From assembly GCA_038229715.1 (NCBI GenBank), contig JBBROD010000007.1:1-64000 (forward strand): a DNA stretch of 64,000 bases. The letters run 5' to 3'. Of this stretch, positions 34,606 through 43,213 are shown piece by piece. The number at the start of each line of letters is the position of its first letter. Positions within the stretch are counted from its first letter, which is position 1. The notes beneath the pieces are model-generated. The model saw only the letters and a list, made by a program, of their open reading frames with translations, was not told the DNA's origin and made no database searches. The position numbers and the translations under genes were made by a program. This DNA is from JANMES01 sp038229715. Its GTDB lineage: Bacteria; Planctomycetota; Phycisphaerae; Tepidisphaerales; Tepidisphaeraceae.

Positions 34606-35233
34606 TACGCATTGCATGCTGCCGAAGCATCTCGGGCACTAGTTCGTCGGCGGTCTTTAATTTCGGGTTCGTCTCTTTTACACGCAATAGCAGCCGCTCC
34701 GCGTCGGGACGGCGGAGTCCCATCTGCGGGCTGGCCAGCACGGCGATGGCGGCTTCATCCTCGGCGGAGTATTTGGCGGTCGCCGTTGATTTGGTCGTCG
34801 CAATGCCAGCCGACATGAACGACTGCATCTTGCCCGCCAGTTCCGCGACGATCAGCTCAGCCGTCCGTTTGCCGATGCCTTTGAGCTGCGTCAGCGGACG
34901 CGTGTCCTTGGTTTCGATCGCATGGGCGATCTGCGCGATCGGCACGGTCAGCGCCCGCAGCGCCGTCTTCGGGCCGATGCCTTTGACGGTGATGAATCGC
35001 TCGAAAAAGCGTTTGTCGTCGGGGCGGAGGAAACCGATCAGTTGCGGCTCGAAGTTATTGCCGTCGCCTTGCAGGTAGAGGATGGTGTTCAGCGTCACTT
35101 CCTCGTCGAGCATCGCCTGCAGTTCCAGCACATCGACGGCAGGCACGAGCAGTTCGAACAACATCGCGCCGGCCTGCAGGTGGGCGCGCTCGTCGTCGAC
35201 TCGCTTGAGTTGGCCGGTGATGGCGGAGATCAT
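34601..35233 (-). CDS. ruvA: Holliday junction DNA-binding protein RuvA
   Basis: A 210-residue RuvA: an N-terminal OB-fold (MISAITGQLKRVDDERAHLQ), helix-hairpin-helix motifs FITVKGIGPKTALRAL and LTQLKGIGKRTAELIV, and a C-terminal RuvB-binding domain. The stop codon is furnished by an inverted repeat. It is 48 bp downstream of ruvC. Confidence 0.95.
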   Translation of the reverse strand: MISAITGQLKRVDDERAHLQAGAMLFELLVPAVDVLELQAMLDEEVTLNTILYLQGDGNNFEPQLIGFLRPDDKRFFERFITVKGIGPKTALRALTVPIAQIAHAIETKDTRPLTQLKGIGKRTAELIVAELAGKMQSFMSAGIATTKSTATAKYSAEDEAAIAVLASPQMGLRRPDAERLLLRVKETNPKLKTADELVPEMLRQHAMRS

Positions 35234-35281
35234 TCGATGCGTACATTAACCGAACGACGGCGGCCGCGTAAGGGTCGATCG

Positions 35282-35761
35282 TTACGCGCTCGAGAGCGAC
35301 CGCCCGCAGCAGAGGGCGATCGCGAGCGCGTCGGCCACGTCCGGCGGTTCGGGCGGCTTGTCGAGCTTCCAAGTCGCCATGATCGCCCGCTGCATTTGGC
35401 CCTTGTCTGCATGGCCGTGGCCGGTGAGGGATTGCTTCACGCGGTTGGCGGCAAATTCGTGGATCGCCACCTTGTGACGCTGCGCGACCAGCAGGATCAC
35501 CCCGCGGGCGTGGCCCATCAGGATCGCGGTGCGCGGGTGCGCGTAGTGCGAATAAAGCTGCTCCACCCCAACGGCGGCGGGTTTGTGCTCTTTGAAAATA
35601 TCGTCGAGCTCGATCTCGAGTTCGACCAGCCGTTCGGGGATCGGCTTCTTCGGGTTCAGCCGGATCACGCCGGCGTCGAGGAGCTTGGGTTTGACGGGAT
35701 GAAATTCGATCACGCCGTAACCGGTAAGCTGCAGGCCGGGATCGATGCCGAGAATTCGCAT
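35282..35761 (-). CDS. ruvC: Holliday junction resolvase RuvC
   Basis: A 159-residue RuvC endonuclease. It starts MRILGIDPGLQLTGYGVI with the first catalytic Asp. VGVEQLYSHY carries the Glu, and PDVADALAIALC the C-terminal acidic residues. The ATG at 35761 fits the family start; upstream in-frame codons fall in a repeat. It resolves the junctions moved by RuvAB. Confidence 0.95.
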   Translation of the reverse strand: MRILGIDPGLQLTGYGVIEFHPVKPKLLDAGVIRLNPKKPIPERLVELEIELDDIFKEHKPAAVGVEQLYSHYAHPRTAILMGHARGVILLVAQRHKVAIHEFAANRVKQSLTGHGHADKGQMQRAIMATWKLDKPPEPPDVADALAIALCCGRSLSSA

Positions 35762-35788
35762 TGGATTAAACCGCGAAGTGGGATCGGT

Positions 35789-35842
35789 GTAGGGCAGGCT
35801 ATTGCCTGCCGTTCGGTTTCGGCAGGCAATAGCCTGCCCTAC
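35789..35842. repeat. 54-bp double-hairpin element, GTAGGG superfamily
   Basis: The 22-nt arms (GTAGGGCAGGCTATTGCCTG-CC) are perfect reverse complements around a 10-bp spacer. Each arm is also self-complementary (GGCAGGC/GCCTGCC). It lies just upstream of ruvC. Confidence 0.95.
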
Positions 35843-35874
35843 AAGATTAATACATCTCACCAGACAAATGCGTA

Positions 35875-36081
35875 TCAAAGGCACATCGCCGATCCAGTTA
35901 CCACGATCGCCAAGGTAATCCAGTACTCACACAAGCGCGGCGGCGCGTAGGGAATGTGGACGGAACCAAAGAGCATCCTCATCGCGACAAAGAGGAGAAA
36001 CGTGCCGGTAAGCAACGCAAGCGGCAACATGAGGCACGAGCTGTCGGCTTCGGCGAGTAGGATGATCACCCCTTCCGCCAA
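35875..36081 (-). CDS. Small two-helix membrane protein (hypothetical)
   Basis: A 68-residue frame with two hydrophobic stretches (LMLPLALLTGTFLLFVAM and YWITLAIVVTGSAMCL). It starts with an ATG inside the last 16 bases of cysS. I do not recognise it. The membrane-like composition and the coupling to cysS argue for a real gene, but a chance frame is possible. Confidence 0.4.
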   Translation of the reverse strand: MAEGVIILLAEADSSCLMLPLALLTGTFLLFVAMRMLFGSVHIPYAPPRLCEYWITLAIVVTGSAMCL

Positions 36082-37580
36082 CCCGTGCCGTCCGGCCGAT
36101 CTTCCAGTGTGACACCGATTTTGGTCAGGCCGTCGCGGATGGCGTCGGCTAATGCGAAATTTTTGTTCGCTCTCGCGTCTTTGCGGAGTTGGATGACCAG
36201 CGTCATCACCTGATCGAGCAGGCCGGCTTCCTTGCCGCCCGCACTGGCCGGGGCCGGGGCCATGCGGAACAGGCCGATCACGCTGCCGATGTTGCGCAGC
36301 GTGCTGGTGGCGGCCAGTACGTGGCCGATCAGCTCGTTGGCCTTGCTGCGCTCGATCTCGTGCTTTTCGATGTGCGAATTGATCTCGCCGGCCAGCTCGT
36401 GCAGCACGGCGATCGCGCCGGCGGTGTTGAAGTCGTCGTCCATCATCTCCAGAAATTTAGTCTTGAGCCCCAGCACGATGCGGGCGAAGTCAGCGTGGTT
36501 CGATTCGAAGATCGCGCTGGCGGCCAGATCCATATCCGGGCCGAGCTCGTTCATTTTCTTGCCCGTCATCCGTTCGACGCGCTCGAACAGCCGCTGGAAA
36601 ACCGCTAATCCCTTGCTGCTGCTGGAGACGACCTCGTCAGAAAAATCGATTGGCCGGCGATAGTGCGTGCTGAGCAGCAGGTATCGCACCAACTCCGCGC
36701 CGTGATCATTGACCAGCGCCACGGGGTCGATGACGTTGCCGAGCGATTTGGAGATTTTCTCCATCTTCAGATCGCCGCCGGCGACTTTGGTCGCCACGCG
36801 GGTTAAACCGTTGTGCAGCCAGAATCGGGCGAACGGCTTGCCGGTGCAGCATTCGGATTGGGCCAGTTCGTTCTCGTGATGGGGGAACATCAAGTCCATT
36901 CCGCCGCCGTGGATGTCGAAGGTATCGCCGAGGTATTTCTGGCTCATGGCCGAGCACTCGATGTGCCATCCCGGCCGGCCGGGGCCCCAGGGGGATTCCC
37001 ACGCGGGCTCGCCGGGCTTGGCACCTTTCCAGAGAGCGAAATCAGCCGGGTTGCGTTTGCCGTTACCGGCCAGCTCGCGCGTGCCGGCTTCCTGCTCTTC
37101 AACCTTGCGATTGGAGAGCTTGCCGTACTCCGCATCCTTACTGACTTCAAACCACACGCTGCCCTCAGCGGCGTAGGCGAAGCCGCGGTCGATCAGCAGC
37201 TGCGTCATGGCGAGGATCTCGGGCATGTGCTCGGAGGCTTTGGGGAATTTATCGATCGAATCGACGCCCAGCATTGCCAGGCAGTCGTGATACTGTTTGG
37301 TCGCGTCGGCGGCGACGGATTGCCAATCCTGCTTGAGCTCAACGGCGCGGTCGATGATCTTGTCGTCCACATCGGTGATGTTCACCACCCACGTCACCTC
37401 AAAACCCTTGTATTGCAGATACCGCTTGATCGCATCAAAAATCACCGGCCCGACCATGTGCCCGATGTGCGGCGGCTTATAAACCGTCGGCCCGCACACG
37501 TACATGCTCACTTTGCCGGGCTTCACCGGAGTGAAGAGTTCTTTTTGTTTCGAGAGGGTGTTGTAGATACGAAGTGACAT
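36066..37580 (-). CDS. cysS: Cysteine--tRNA ligase
   Basis: A 504-residue class I synthetase. VCGPTVYKPPHIGHMVGPV holds a zinc-ligand Cys and the HIGH motif. GWHIECSAMSQKYLG and FPHHENELAQSE supply the other zinc ligands, and KMEKISKSLGNVI is the KMSKS loop with I for M. The anticodon-binding C-terminus is complete. It is followed on the same strand by the small membrane ORF and lies downstream of ispF and a toxin-antitoxin remnant. Confidence 0.96.
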   Translation of the reverse strand: MSLRIYNTLSKQKELFTPVKPGKVSMYVCGPTVYKPPHIGHMVGPVIFDAIKRYLQYKGFEVTWVVNITDVDDKIIDRAVELKQDWQSVAADATKQYHDCLAMLGVDSIDKFPKASEHMPEILAMTQLLIDRGFAYAAEGSVWFEVSKDAEYGKLSNRKVEEQEAGTRELAGNGKRNPADFALWKGAKPGEPAWESPWGPGRPGWHIECSAMSQKYLGDTFDIHGGGMDLMFPHHENELAQSECCTGKPFARFWLHNGLTRVATKVAGGDLKMEKISKSLGNVIDPVALVNDHGAELVRYLLLSTHYRRPIDFSDEVVSSSSKGLAVFQRLFERVERMTGKKMNELGPDMDLAASAIFESNHADFARIVLGLKTKFLEMMDDDFNTAGAIAVLHELAGEINSHIEKHEIERSKANELIGHVLAATSTLRNIGSVIGLFRMAPAPASAGGKEAGLLDQVMTLVIQLRKDARANKNFALADAIRDGLTKIGVTLEDRPDGTGWRKG

Positions 37581-37603
37581 GCAAAAATCTCAATCCGCGT
37601 TAA

Positions 37604-37868
37604 CGGGAAAAAGCGATACACCTCACGCCGATGCAGGCAGCGGACACATTCAACCGTCGTTCCGTCGATAATAAAGACCGATGCGATATTCACCCACACG
37701 ATTGCGATAGTGGCGGGCTGAACCCTTGAGCCGCTTAAGATTTCGTACGTCCGTCAATGAAGCGGCTGCTTCGAGATGATCGGTCGCCTTATCGACGGCA
37801 GTTTGGATAGCACGGTTCTTTAACTTTACGACGTCACGCAGAAACGAATTGCGATAAACGACGTTCAC
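37604..37868 (-). pseudogene. RelE/ParE-type toxin, frameshifted
   Basis: The GTG-initiated frame encodes 72 residues (NVVYRNSFLRDVVKLKNRAI, ending GEYRIGLYYRRNDG) and stops at 37650. This is short for a RelE/HigB-type toxin, which usually ends with a strand and an HRREVYR-like tail. In the +1 frame after GEYRI (near 37680) the sequence reads VFIIDG then VECVRCLHRREVYRFFP, exactly such a tail. One extra G explains the break. The start overlaps the upstream antitoxin-like gene by 4 nt (GTGA). A sequencing error is an alternative. Confidence 0.7.
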
Positions 37869-38059
37869 CGCCGGCCTCGAAGCGATCGCTTGACGGCGGC
37901 ACGAGTCACCGTTTTGGACTTACGCCCCTCGTTGATGGCTTGTACCAGCGCCTGATCTTCCAGCCCTTTGGCGATTTTTCCTTCCAGCTCCAGGCGATGT
38001 GCCTGAAGTGTTTCATTGATCGCTTCCTTGACGACCCGTTTCAATATGGTTGCGGTCAT
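37865..38059 (-). CDS. Putative antitoxin partner of the RelE-type gene
   Basis: A 64-residue charged, helical protein (LQAHRLELEGKIAKGLEDQA, ending KRSLRGRR) that overlaps the toxin-like gene by 4 nt. Position, size and coupling identify it as an antitoxin; I do not recognise a specific DNA-binding family in it. It lies 23 bp after ispF. Confidence 0.6.
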   Translation of the reverse strand: MTATILKRVVKEAINETLQAHRLELEGKIAKGLEDQALVQAINEGRKSKTVTRAAVKRSLRGRR

Positions 38060-38082
38060 AAGATTTAATTCTATACGCCAGT

Positions 38083-38556
38083 TCAGGCTTTCGCCAACAA
38101 CACAACCGCATGGGCCGCGATCGCTTCGCCACGTCCGATAGCGTCGCATCCTTCGTTCGTGCCGGCCTTGATGTTGACCGGGGCGCGGACGGCGGCGCTC
38201 AGCGCGTCGCGGATGGCGGGCTTGAACGCGGCGAGTTTGGGTTTCTCCAGCAAAACGGTGATATCGGCGTTGCCGACCTTCCAACCCTGATCGGCCGCCA
38301 GCGACAGGGCGTGCGACAGGAATTGCATGCTGGTGGCGTTCTTCCATCGCGAGTCGGAGTCGGGGAAATGCTGGCCGATATCGCCGAGGCCCAGAGCGCC
38401 CAAAATCGCGTCGACCAGTGCGTGGATGATCACGTCGCCGTCACTGTGGGCGATGGGGCTGAGCCCGTCGGCCACCTTGATCCCGCCGAGCGTTAGCACA
38501 CCGTGCTGCTGGAGGCGGTGGAGGTCGTAGCCGTGGCCGATGAGGAAGTCGGTCAT
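38083..38556 (-). CDS. ispF: 2-C-methyl-D-erythritol 2,4-cyclodiphosphate synthase
   Basis: A 157-residue IspF of the non-mevalonate isoprenoid pathway. GHGYDLHRL contains the metal-binding Asp and His, and AHSDGDVIIHALVDAILGA the third ligand and substrate loop. GTNEGCDAIGRGEAIAAHAV is the C-terminal signature. The length is standard. A large repeat array lies directly upstream of its start. Confidence 0.96.
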   Translation of the reverse strand: MTDFLIGHGYDLHRLQQHGVLTLGGIKVADGLSPIAHSDGDVIIHALVDAILGALGLGDIGQHFPDSDSRWKNATSMQFLSHALSLAADQGWKVGNADITVLLEKPKLAAFKPAIRDALSAAVRAPVNIKAGTNEGCDAIGRGEAIAAHAVVLLAKA

Positions 38557-38562
38557 AAATTA

Positions 38563-38880
38563 AAACCCGAATGACGAAGGACCAAACCCGAGTGACGAAT
38601 GGGCAAACCCGAATGACGAAACCCGAAATCCGAACGAATGACGAATGACGAAATCCGAATGACGAAGGACCAAATCCGAGTGACGAATGGGCAAATCCGA
38701 ATGACGAAACCCGAAATCCGAATGAATGACGAATGACGAAATCCGAATGACGAAGGAGGCCTTTTTTCGTCATTCGTCATTCGGATTTCGTCATTCATTC
38801 GGATTTCGGGTTTCGTCATTCGGGTTTGATCCTTCGGGTTTGATCCTTCGGTTTTCGTCATTCGGGTTTAGTCCTTCGGC
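38563..38880. repeat. 318-bp GAATGACGAA-type inverted repeat array without a gene
   Basis: The left half contains an 88-bp direct duplication (starting 38569 and 38657) made of GAATGACGAA, GACGAATGGGC and AACCCGAAATCCGAA words. The right half is an inverted, partly shortened version. The centre is AGGCC followed by TTTTTT. The arms match those of the four-helix cassette at 8313-8822. No ORF is enclosed. It fills the gap between ispF and the NtrC-type gene. Confidence 0.93.
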
Positions 38881-38890
38881 CTTCAGGCTT

Positions 38891-40255
38891 TCAGTTCAAA
38901 TCGTACTCTTTGATCTTCCGATACAGCGTCCGCTCGCCGATGCCCAGGATTTTCGCCGCTTGTTCGCGGTTGCCGTGAACCAGCTTCAGCGTGTTGCGGA
39001 TCAGTTCTTTCTCCGCCTGCGTGATGCTGATGCCCACGAGGTTGTTCATCCCGCCGGCGGTGTCGGTGATCTTCGGGCGGATTTCGGCCGGGAGGTTTTC
39101 AGCGGTCAGGATGTTGCCCGTGCACATCACCACCATGTTTTCGATCGCGTTGCGCAACTGCCGCACGTTGCCCGGCCAGTTGTAGCCCATCAGCATCTGC
39201 TGGGCTTCGGGGGCGATGGCGTCGATCGGCTTGCTGTACTTGTCGGCCGATTGCTGCATGAAGAAATGCACCAGCAGTGGGATATCCTCGCGACGTTCGC
39301 GCAGCGGGGCAATCGTGATCGTCGAGCCTTTAATGCGGAAAAACAAATCCTCGCGGAACGTGCGATCGGCCACCATTTCTTCCAGCTTGCGGTTGGTGGC
39401 GCTGATGATGCGGACATCCACCTGAAGCGGCTCGTTACTGCCGAGGCGGACGACTTCGCCGTTCTCCAGCACGCGCAGCAGCTTGGCCTGCATGGCGGCG
39501 GGCATGTCGCCGATCTCGTCGAGGAAGAGTGTGCCCTTGTCGGCGTGCTCGAAGCGGCCTTCACGGTCGGACTGCGCGCCGGTGAACGCGCCTTTCACAT
39601 GGCCGAACAGTTCGTCTTCCAAAATCGACTCGCTTAATCCGGCGCAATTCAGCGTCACCAGGCGGTTCTTGCGGCGTTTGCTGTTGTTGTGGATCGCCCT
39701 CGCGACCAGTTCCTTGCCCGTGCCGCTTTCGCCCATGATCAGAACGGGGATGTCGCTATTGGCCACCTGCCGGGCGGTTTGCACGACCTTTTGCATCACC
39801 TGGCTCGTGCCGACGATGCCTTCAAAACCGGCGGAGTCGATGATCTGCGCTTGCAGCACTTCGTTCTGCTTAATCAGCGCCGCCCGCTCAGCCGCCCGGT
39901 TCACCTGCGCACGGAAGTAATCCAGGTCGAGCGGCTTTTCGATGTAGTCGTACGCGCCCTCGTTCAGTGCTTGCTTGCAGGTGGGGATATCCGCATGGGC
40001 CGTCACCAGCACCACCGGCGGGGCGGGGTTGAGCTCTTTGCTCAGCCGCAGCACTTCAAGCCCGTCGCGCCGGCCGTCCATCATCAGGTCGGTGACGATG
40101 ACGTCGAACTTCTTCTTTTCCAGCTTGGCTTTTGCTTCGTTGAGGTTGTACGCCAGTTCCGTCTTATGGCCGAGACGCGAAAGCGCCTCGCTCATCACAT
40201 CGGTGTGCTCGCGTTCGTCGTCAACGATCAGGATATTGGATTTGATGTCAGCCAT
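38891..40255 (-). CDS. NtrC-type sigma-54-dependent response regulator
   Basis: A 454-residue protein with three parts. A receiver domain (NILIVDDEREHTDV, phospho-acceptor in VIVTDLMMDG) comes first. Then an AAA+ activator domain has Walker A GESGTGKELVARAIH, the sigma-54 contact loop GAFTGA and DEIGDMPAAMQAKLLRVLE. A Fis-like helix-turn-helix (NREQAAKILGIGERTLYRKI) ends it. The ATG at 40255 is chosen; 67 extra in-frame codons upstream run through a repeat. The histidine kinase at 40527 is its likely partner. Confidence 0.95.
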   Translation of the reverse strand: MADIKSNILIVDDEREHTDVMSEALSRLGHKTELAYNLNEAKAKLEKKKFDVIVTDLMMDGRRDGLEVLRLSKELNPAPPVVLVTAHADIPTCKQALNEGAYDYIEKPLDLDYFRAQVNRAAERAALIKQNEVLQAQIIDSAGFEGIVGTSQVMQKVVQTARQVANSDIPVLIMGESGTGKELVARAIHNNSKRRKNRLVTLNCAGLSESILEDELFGHVKGAFTGAQSDREGRFEHADKGTLFLDEIGDMPAAMQAKLLRVLENGEVVRLGSNEPLQVDVRIISATNRKLEEMVADRTFREDLFFRIKGSTITIAPLRERREDIPLLVHFFMQQSADKYSKPIDAIAPEAQQMLMGYNWPGNVRQLRNAIENMVVMCTGNILTAENLPAEIRPKITDTAGGMNNLVGISITQAEKELIRNTLKLVHGNREQAAKILGIGERTLYRKIKEYDLN

Positions 40256-40340
40256 GACTGTATGTAGGCAGTATGCAGCAGGCCGTATGCAGTGCAAGAG
40301 GGCGGGCTTTTCAGTCGTGGGCAGTTTGAAACATTCGACC

Positions 40341-40441
40341 GTACCACGGGCCTCCGGCCCGTGCCGGTGGCGCGCGAACCACCGAAAATGAGCGTTTTTG
40401 GCTATTCCGAATCGCCGGCACGGGCCAGAGGCCCGTGGTAC
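40341..40441. repeat. 101-bp double-hairpin element, GTACCACGGGCC family, copy 2
   Basis: The 24-nt arms are identical to those of copy 1 (30137-30238), and the flanks extend the pairing (ATTCGACC / GGTCGAGT). The reverse-strand frame is open through the whole element. The rest of 40256-40526 shows no gene; a GTATGCAG direct repeat lies near 40278-40300. Confidence 0.95.
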
Positions 40442-40526
40442 GGTCGAGTGTTCCAAGCAATGCGCTGCATCATCTTTCAGACGGACCCGTCAACGGCTTT
40501 TCTGACTCCTGCCCACCGCGTACCGC

Positions 40527-41318
40527 TTACTGATCCAGCGGCAATGTAAGTGAAAACGCCGTGCCCTTGCCGACTTCGCTCTTTACCGTCAGCCGCCCGC
40601 CGTGTTCTTCGGCGATGCGTTTGGTGATCGCCAGGCCCAGGCCGGTTCCACCGCGCTTGGTGGAATAGTACGCCTGGAAAATCTTGTCCACCACGTCCGC
40701 CGGTATACCCGGGCCGGTGTCGATGATGTCGATGATCGCGTTATCTCCCTCGCGTCGGGCGGACAGGATGATCTCCCCACCGGCCTCGCCGATCGCCTGG
40801 GCGGCGTTGATCATCAGGTTCAGCACCGATTGCTTGATCAGCCGCTGATCGACAGAGACGTTGAGCGGCGTTGGCAGCTTCTTCAGCCGGAGCTGGATTT
40901 TCTGCAGCTGCGCCTGTGGGGAGAAGAAATCGACTAACTCTTCCAGCATTTCTCCGAGCTCGATCGGCTTGCGGTCGATCTCGATCTTGCCGGCGTAGCG
41001 GAGGAAGTCGTCGAGAATGTCCTTGAGGCGAGACGTTTCCCGCCGCACCGTCGCCAGCCGGTTGATCAACCGCGAGTGGGCCGGCTGATGAGGGTCGAGG
41101 TCTTCCTGCAGTAGCTGCAGGTTGAGTTGGACTGTTGAGAGCGGGTTCTTGATCTCATGCGCCAACCCACTGGTCAGCAGGCCAAGCTCGGCCAGCCGCT
41201 CGGCATTGAGCGCGCGGCGCTGCATGCGGTCATACCGCCGCGAATACCCGCGCGCCACCCACGCGGCGACCACCGCAGTGACAAGCAGGCCGACCAGCAA
41301 ACCCCATAGGAAGTCCAT
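40527..41318 (-). CDS. Sensor histidine kinase
   Basis: A 263-residue kinase with one N-terminal membrane helix (FLWGLLVGLLVTAVVAAWVA), an H-box LGLLTSGLAHEIKNPLSTV, then N (LNLMINAAQAIGEAGG), G1 (IDTGPGIPADVVDKIF) and G2 (RGGTGLGLAITKRIAEEHGG) boxes. It has almost no sensory domain. The start at 41318 is preferred; the longer frame runs through a repeat. It is 271 bp upstream of the NtrC-type regulator on the same strand, an NtrB/NtrC-like arrangement. Confidence 0.92.
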   Translation of the reverse strand: MDFLWGLLVGLLVTAVVAAWVARGYSRRYDRMQRRALNAERLAELGLLTSGLAHEIKNPLSTVQLNLQLLQEDLDPHQPAHSRLINRLATVRRETSRLKDILDDFLRYAGKIEIDRKPIELGEMLEELVDFFSPQAQLQKIQLRLKKLPTPLNVSVDQRLIKQSVLNLMINAAQAIGEAGGEIILSARREGDNAIIDIIDTGPGIPADVVDKIFQAYYSTKRGGTGLGLAITKRIAEEHGGRLTVKSEVGKGTAFSLTLPLDQ

Positions 41319-41365
41319 TCCGGTGAGGCTATCAGCAATTGCCAAAAAATCGAAGTGCCGCATCC

Positions 41366-41552
41366 GTCGCATGGGCAACTTGCCCATGGATTCGGGTACT
41401 CCCGAACGATGGGTCGTACTCGACCCATACAGCACGAGCGAAGCGATCATTGAAGTAGAAAGGGCGTTAGAGTCGCTTACGCGATTGCCTCATGAGCCAA
41501 GTACGGCTCATACGCGTGAGTACACGCTGCATGGGCAAGTTGCCCACGCGAC
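41366..41552. repeat. 187-bp nested hairpin element, GTCGCATGGGC superfamily
   Basis: The outer arms GTCGCATGGGCAACTTGCCC... (41366-41388) and 41529-41552 are inverted copies with one mismatch, each self-complementary. The spacer holds two further palindromes: ATGGGTCG-TACT-CGACCCAT and ATGAGCC...GGCTCAT. The ends match the elements in carB (45884) and at 58358. Confidence 0.92.
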
Positions 41553-41555
41553 GAT

Positions 41556-43106
41556 TTAAGGCGTCAGGGCTTCGACGAGTCCCTCGATATTAAACGTCTT
41601 CGCCTCCACCGTCGGCGGCAACCCTAAATCTCGCAGGGTTTGGCTGGTGATCGGGCCGATGCTGATGATTTTTACGCCGGCGAGTTTGGCTTTGTAGTCA
41701 GGTCCTAGCAGGGCGGTGAAGTTTTTTGCGGTGCTGCTGCTGGTGAACGTGACGGCCGACACTGCATTGGCGGCGATAGCGTCGATCAGTTCCGGCGGTA
41801 ACGCAGCGGCCGGGCGGGTTTCGTAGATGGCGAGGTCTTTTACTTCTGCGGCTTTTTCTGTGATCAGCCGCTCGCGCAGCAGCGGGCGGGCGATGTCGGC
41901 GCGGAGCAGTAGGAACTTCTTGCCGGCCACGCCGAGCTTGGCTAGTTCGTCCGCCAGCGCTTCGGCGACGAACGCCTGCGGGCAGAGGTCGACCTTCAGG
42001 CCGAGCTGATTGCGAACGGCGTCGGCGGTCGCGCTGCCGATGACGGCGATCTTGGCCTTGCCGAAGATTCGCACGTCCGCGTCGATGGCGAGCAGCCGTT
42101 TCTTCGCCGCTTCCACGCCGCTGGCGCTGGTGAAGATGATCCAGTCGAACTCGCCGGCCCGCATGAGCGACGCATCCACCGCCGACCAATCGGCCGGCTC
42201 GGCGATTTCGATCGTTGGCGCCTCAATCACGTTCGCGCCCAGGTCTTCCAACTGCGATGACAGCTCGCTCGCCTGCTGCCGCGTGCGGGTGACGACGATC
42301 GTCTGCCCGAACAGCGGGCGGGTTTCAAACCAGTTCATCTGCTCGCGCAGCGAGACCACTTGCCCGACGATCGTAATCGCCGGCGGCTTCAGCCCGGCTT
42401 GGGCGACGACGTCTGCCAGCGTGCCGACCGTCGCGACGACCGTCTGCTGGTCCGGGCGCGTGCCCCAGCGGATGGTGGCGGCCGGGGTGTTCGGGTCCTT
42501 GCCGTGCTCGATCAGCTTCGCGCAAATCCGCGGCAATGATTTCACACCCATGTAAAACGCCACGCACGGGAGCTTGGCGATGACGTCCCAGTCGATATCG
42601 CTCGAACCGGCGGCAGCGCCGCGGGCTTTGGCGGCGTCGTCTTTGTAGTCCTCTTCCTTCTCGTGGCCGGTGATGAACGTGAAGCTGGAATTGAAATCGC
42701 GATGCGTAACCGGAATGCCCGCGTAAGCCGGCCCGGCTATCGCGGCGGTGATGCCCGGCACCACTTCAAACGCCACGCCGGCGTTTTTGAGCGCGAGGCA
42801 TTCCTCACCGCCGCGGCCGAAGATAAACGGGTCGCCGCCTTTGAGTCGAACGACCTGCTTGCCGGCCAATCCCTGCTCGACGAGCACCGCGTTAATCTGG
42901 TCCTGCGTCATCGAATGGCTGGCCGCCATCTTGCCGACGTATATTTTTTGCGCGTCGGGGCAATGCACCAGCAGGCGAGAATTGGCGAGGTAGTCGTAGA
43001 CCACCACGTCGGCTAGGGCCAATAATCTCGCGCCTTTAACGGTCAAAAGCCCCGGATCGCCGGGCCCGGCGCCGACGAGGCACACTTTTCCTGAAGTGCT
43101 GCTCAC
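41556..43106 (-). CDS. Uroporphyrinogen-III C-methyltransferase / uroporphyrinogen-III synthase fusion (CobA-HemD)
   Basis: A 516-residue fusion. Residues about 1-255 are SUMT: VCLVGAGPGDPGLLTVKGA, VVRLKGGDPFIFGRGGEE, VVPGITAAIAGPAYAGIP. The family's THRD..S.F.TGH segment is followed by a Lys/Ala-rich insertion (EEDYKDDAAKARG). Residues about 265-516 are HemD (VVTRTRQQASELSSQLEDLG, IFTSASGVEAAK, VTFTSSSTAKNF). It makes uroporphyrinogen III and methylates it to precorrin-2 for siroheme or cobalamin. Confidence 0.94.
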   Translation of the reverse strand: MSSTSGKVCLVGAGPGDPGLLTVKGARLLALADVVVYDYLANSRLLVHCPDAQKIYVGKMAASHSMTQDQINAVLVEQGLAGKQVVRLKGGDPFIFGRGGEECLALKNAGVAFEVVPGITAAIAGPAYAGIPVTHRDFNSSFTFITGHEKEEDYKDDAAKARGAAAGSSDIDWDVIAKLPCVAFYMGVKSLPRICAKLIEHGKDPNTPAATIRWGTRPDQQTVVATVGTLADVVAQAGLKPPAITIVGQVVSLREQMNWFETRPLFGQTIVVTRTRQQASELSSQLEDLGANVIEAPTIEIAEPADWSAVDASLMRAGEFDWIIFTSASGVEAAKKRLLAIDADVRIFGKAKIAVIGSATADAVRNQLGLKVDLCPQAFVAEALADELAKLGVAGKKFLLLRADIARPLLRERLITEKAAEVKDLAIYETRPAAALPPELIDAIAANAVSAVTFTSSSTAKNFTALLGPDYKAKLAGVKIISIGPITSQTLRDLGLPPTVEAKTFNIEGLVEALTP

Positions 43107-43213
43107 ATCTGCTCCGATAAATCAAAATGACACATTGGGTAAACCTTGCGGCTCTGCCTGCCGATCAAAAGAACGTTACCGCATTGCTATTTAAGCATAG
43201 CAGGAGTGAAGCG

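Noticed and set aside
38563..38880. Possible CRISPR-like array
   Set aside because: Repeated words occur, but without unique spacers of constant length, and the right half is an inverted copy of the left; no cas genes are present.
38891..40456. NtrC-type regulator start at 40456
   Set aside because: The extra 67 residues are translated repeat DNA; the receiver domain begins at the ATG at 40255.
41319..41450. Histidine kinase start at 41450
   Set aside because: The added residues have no helix or domain and come from the region next to the nested hairpins; the ATG at 41318 starts at the membrane helix.
42590..42660. Palindromic insertion in the SUMT half of CobA-HemD
   Set aside because: The EEDYKDDAAKARG segment is an insertion relative to shorter enzymes, but the DNA is not clearly palindromic.
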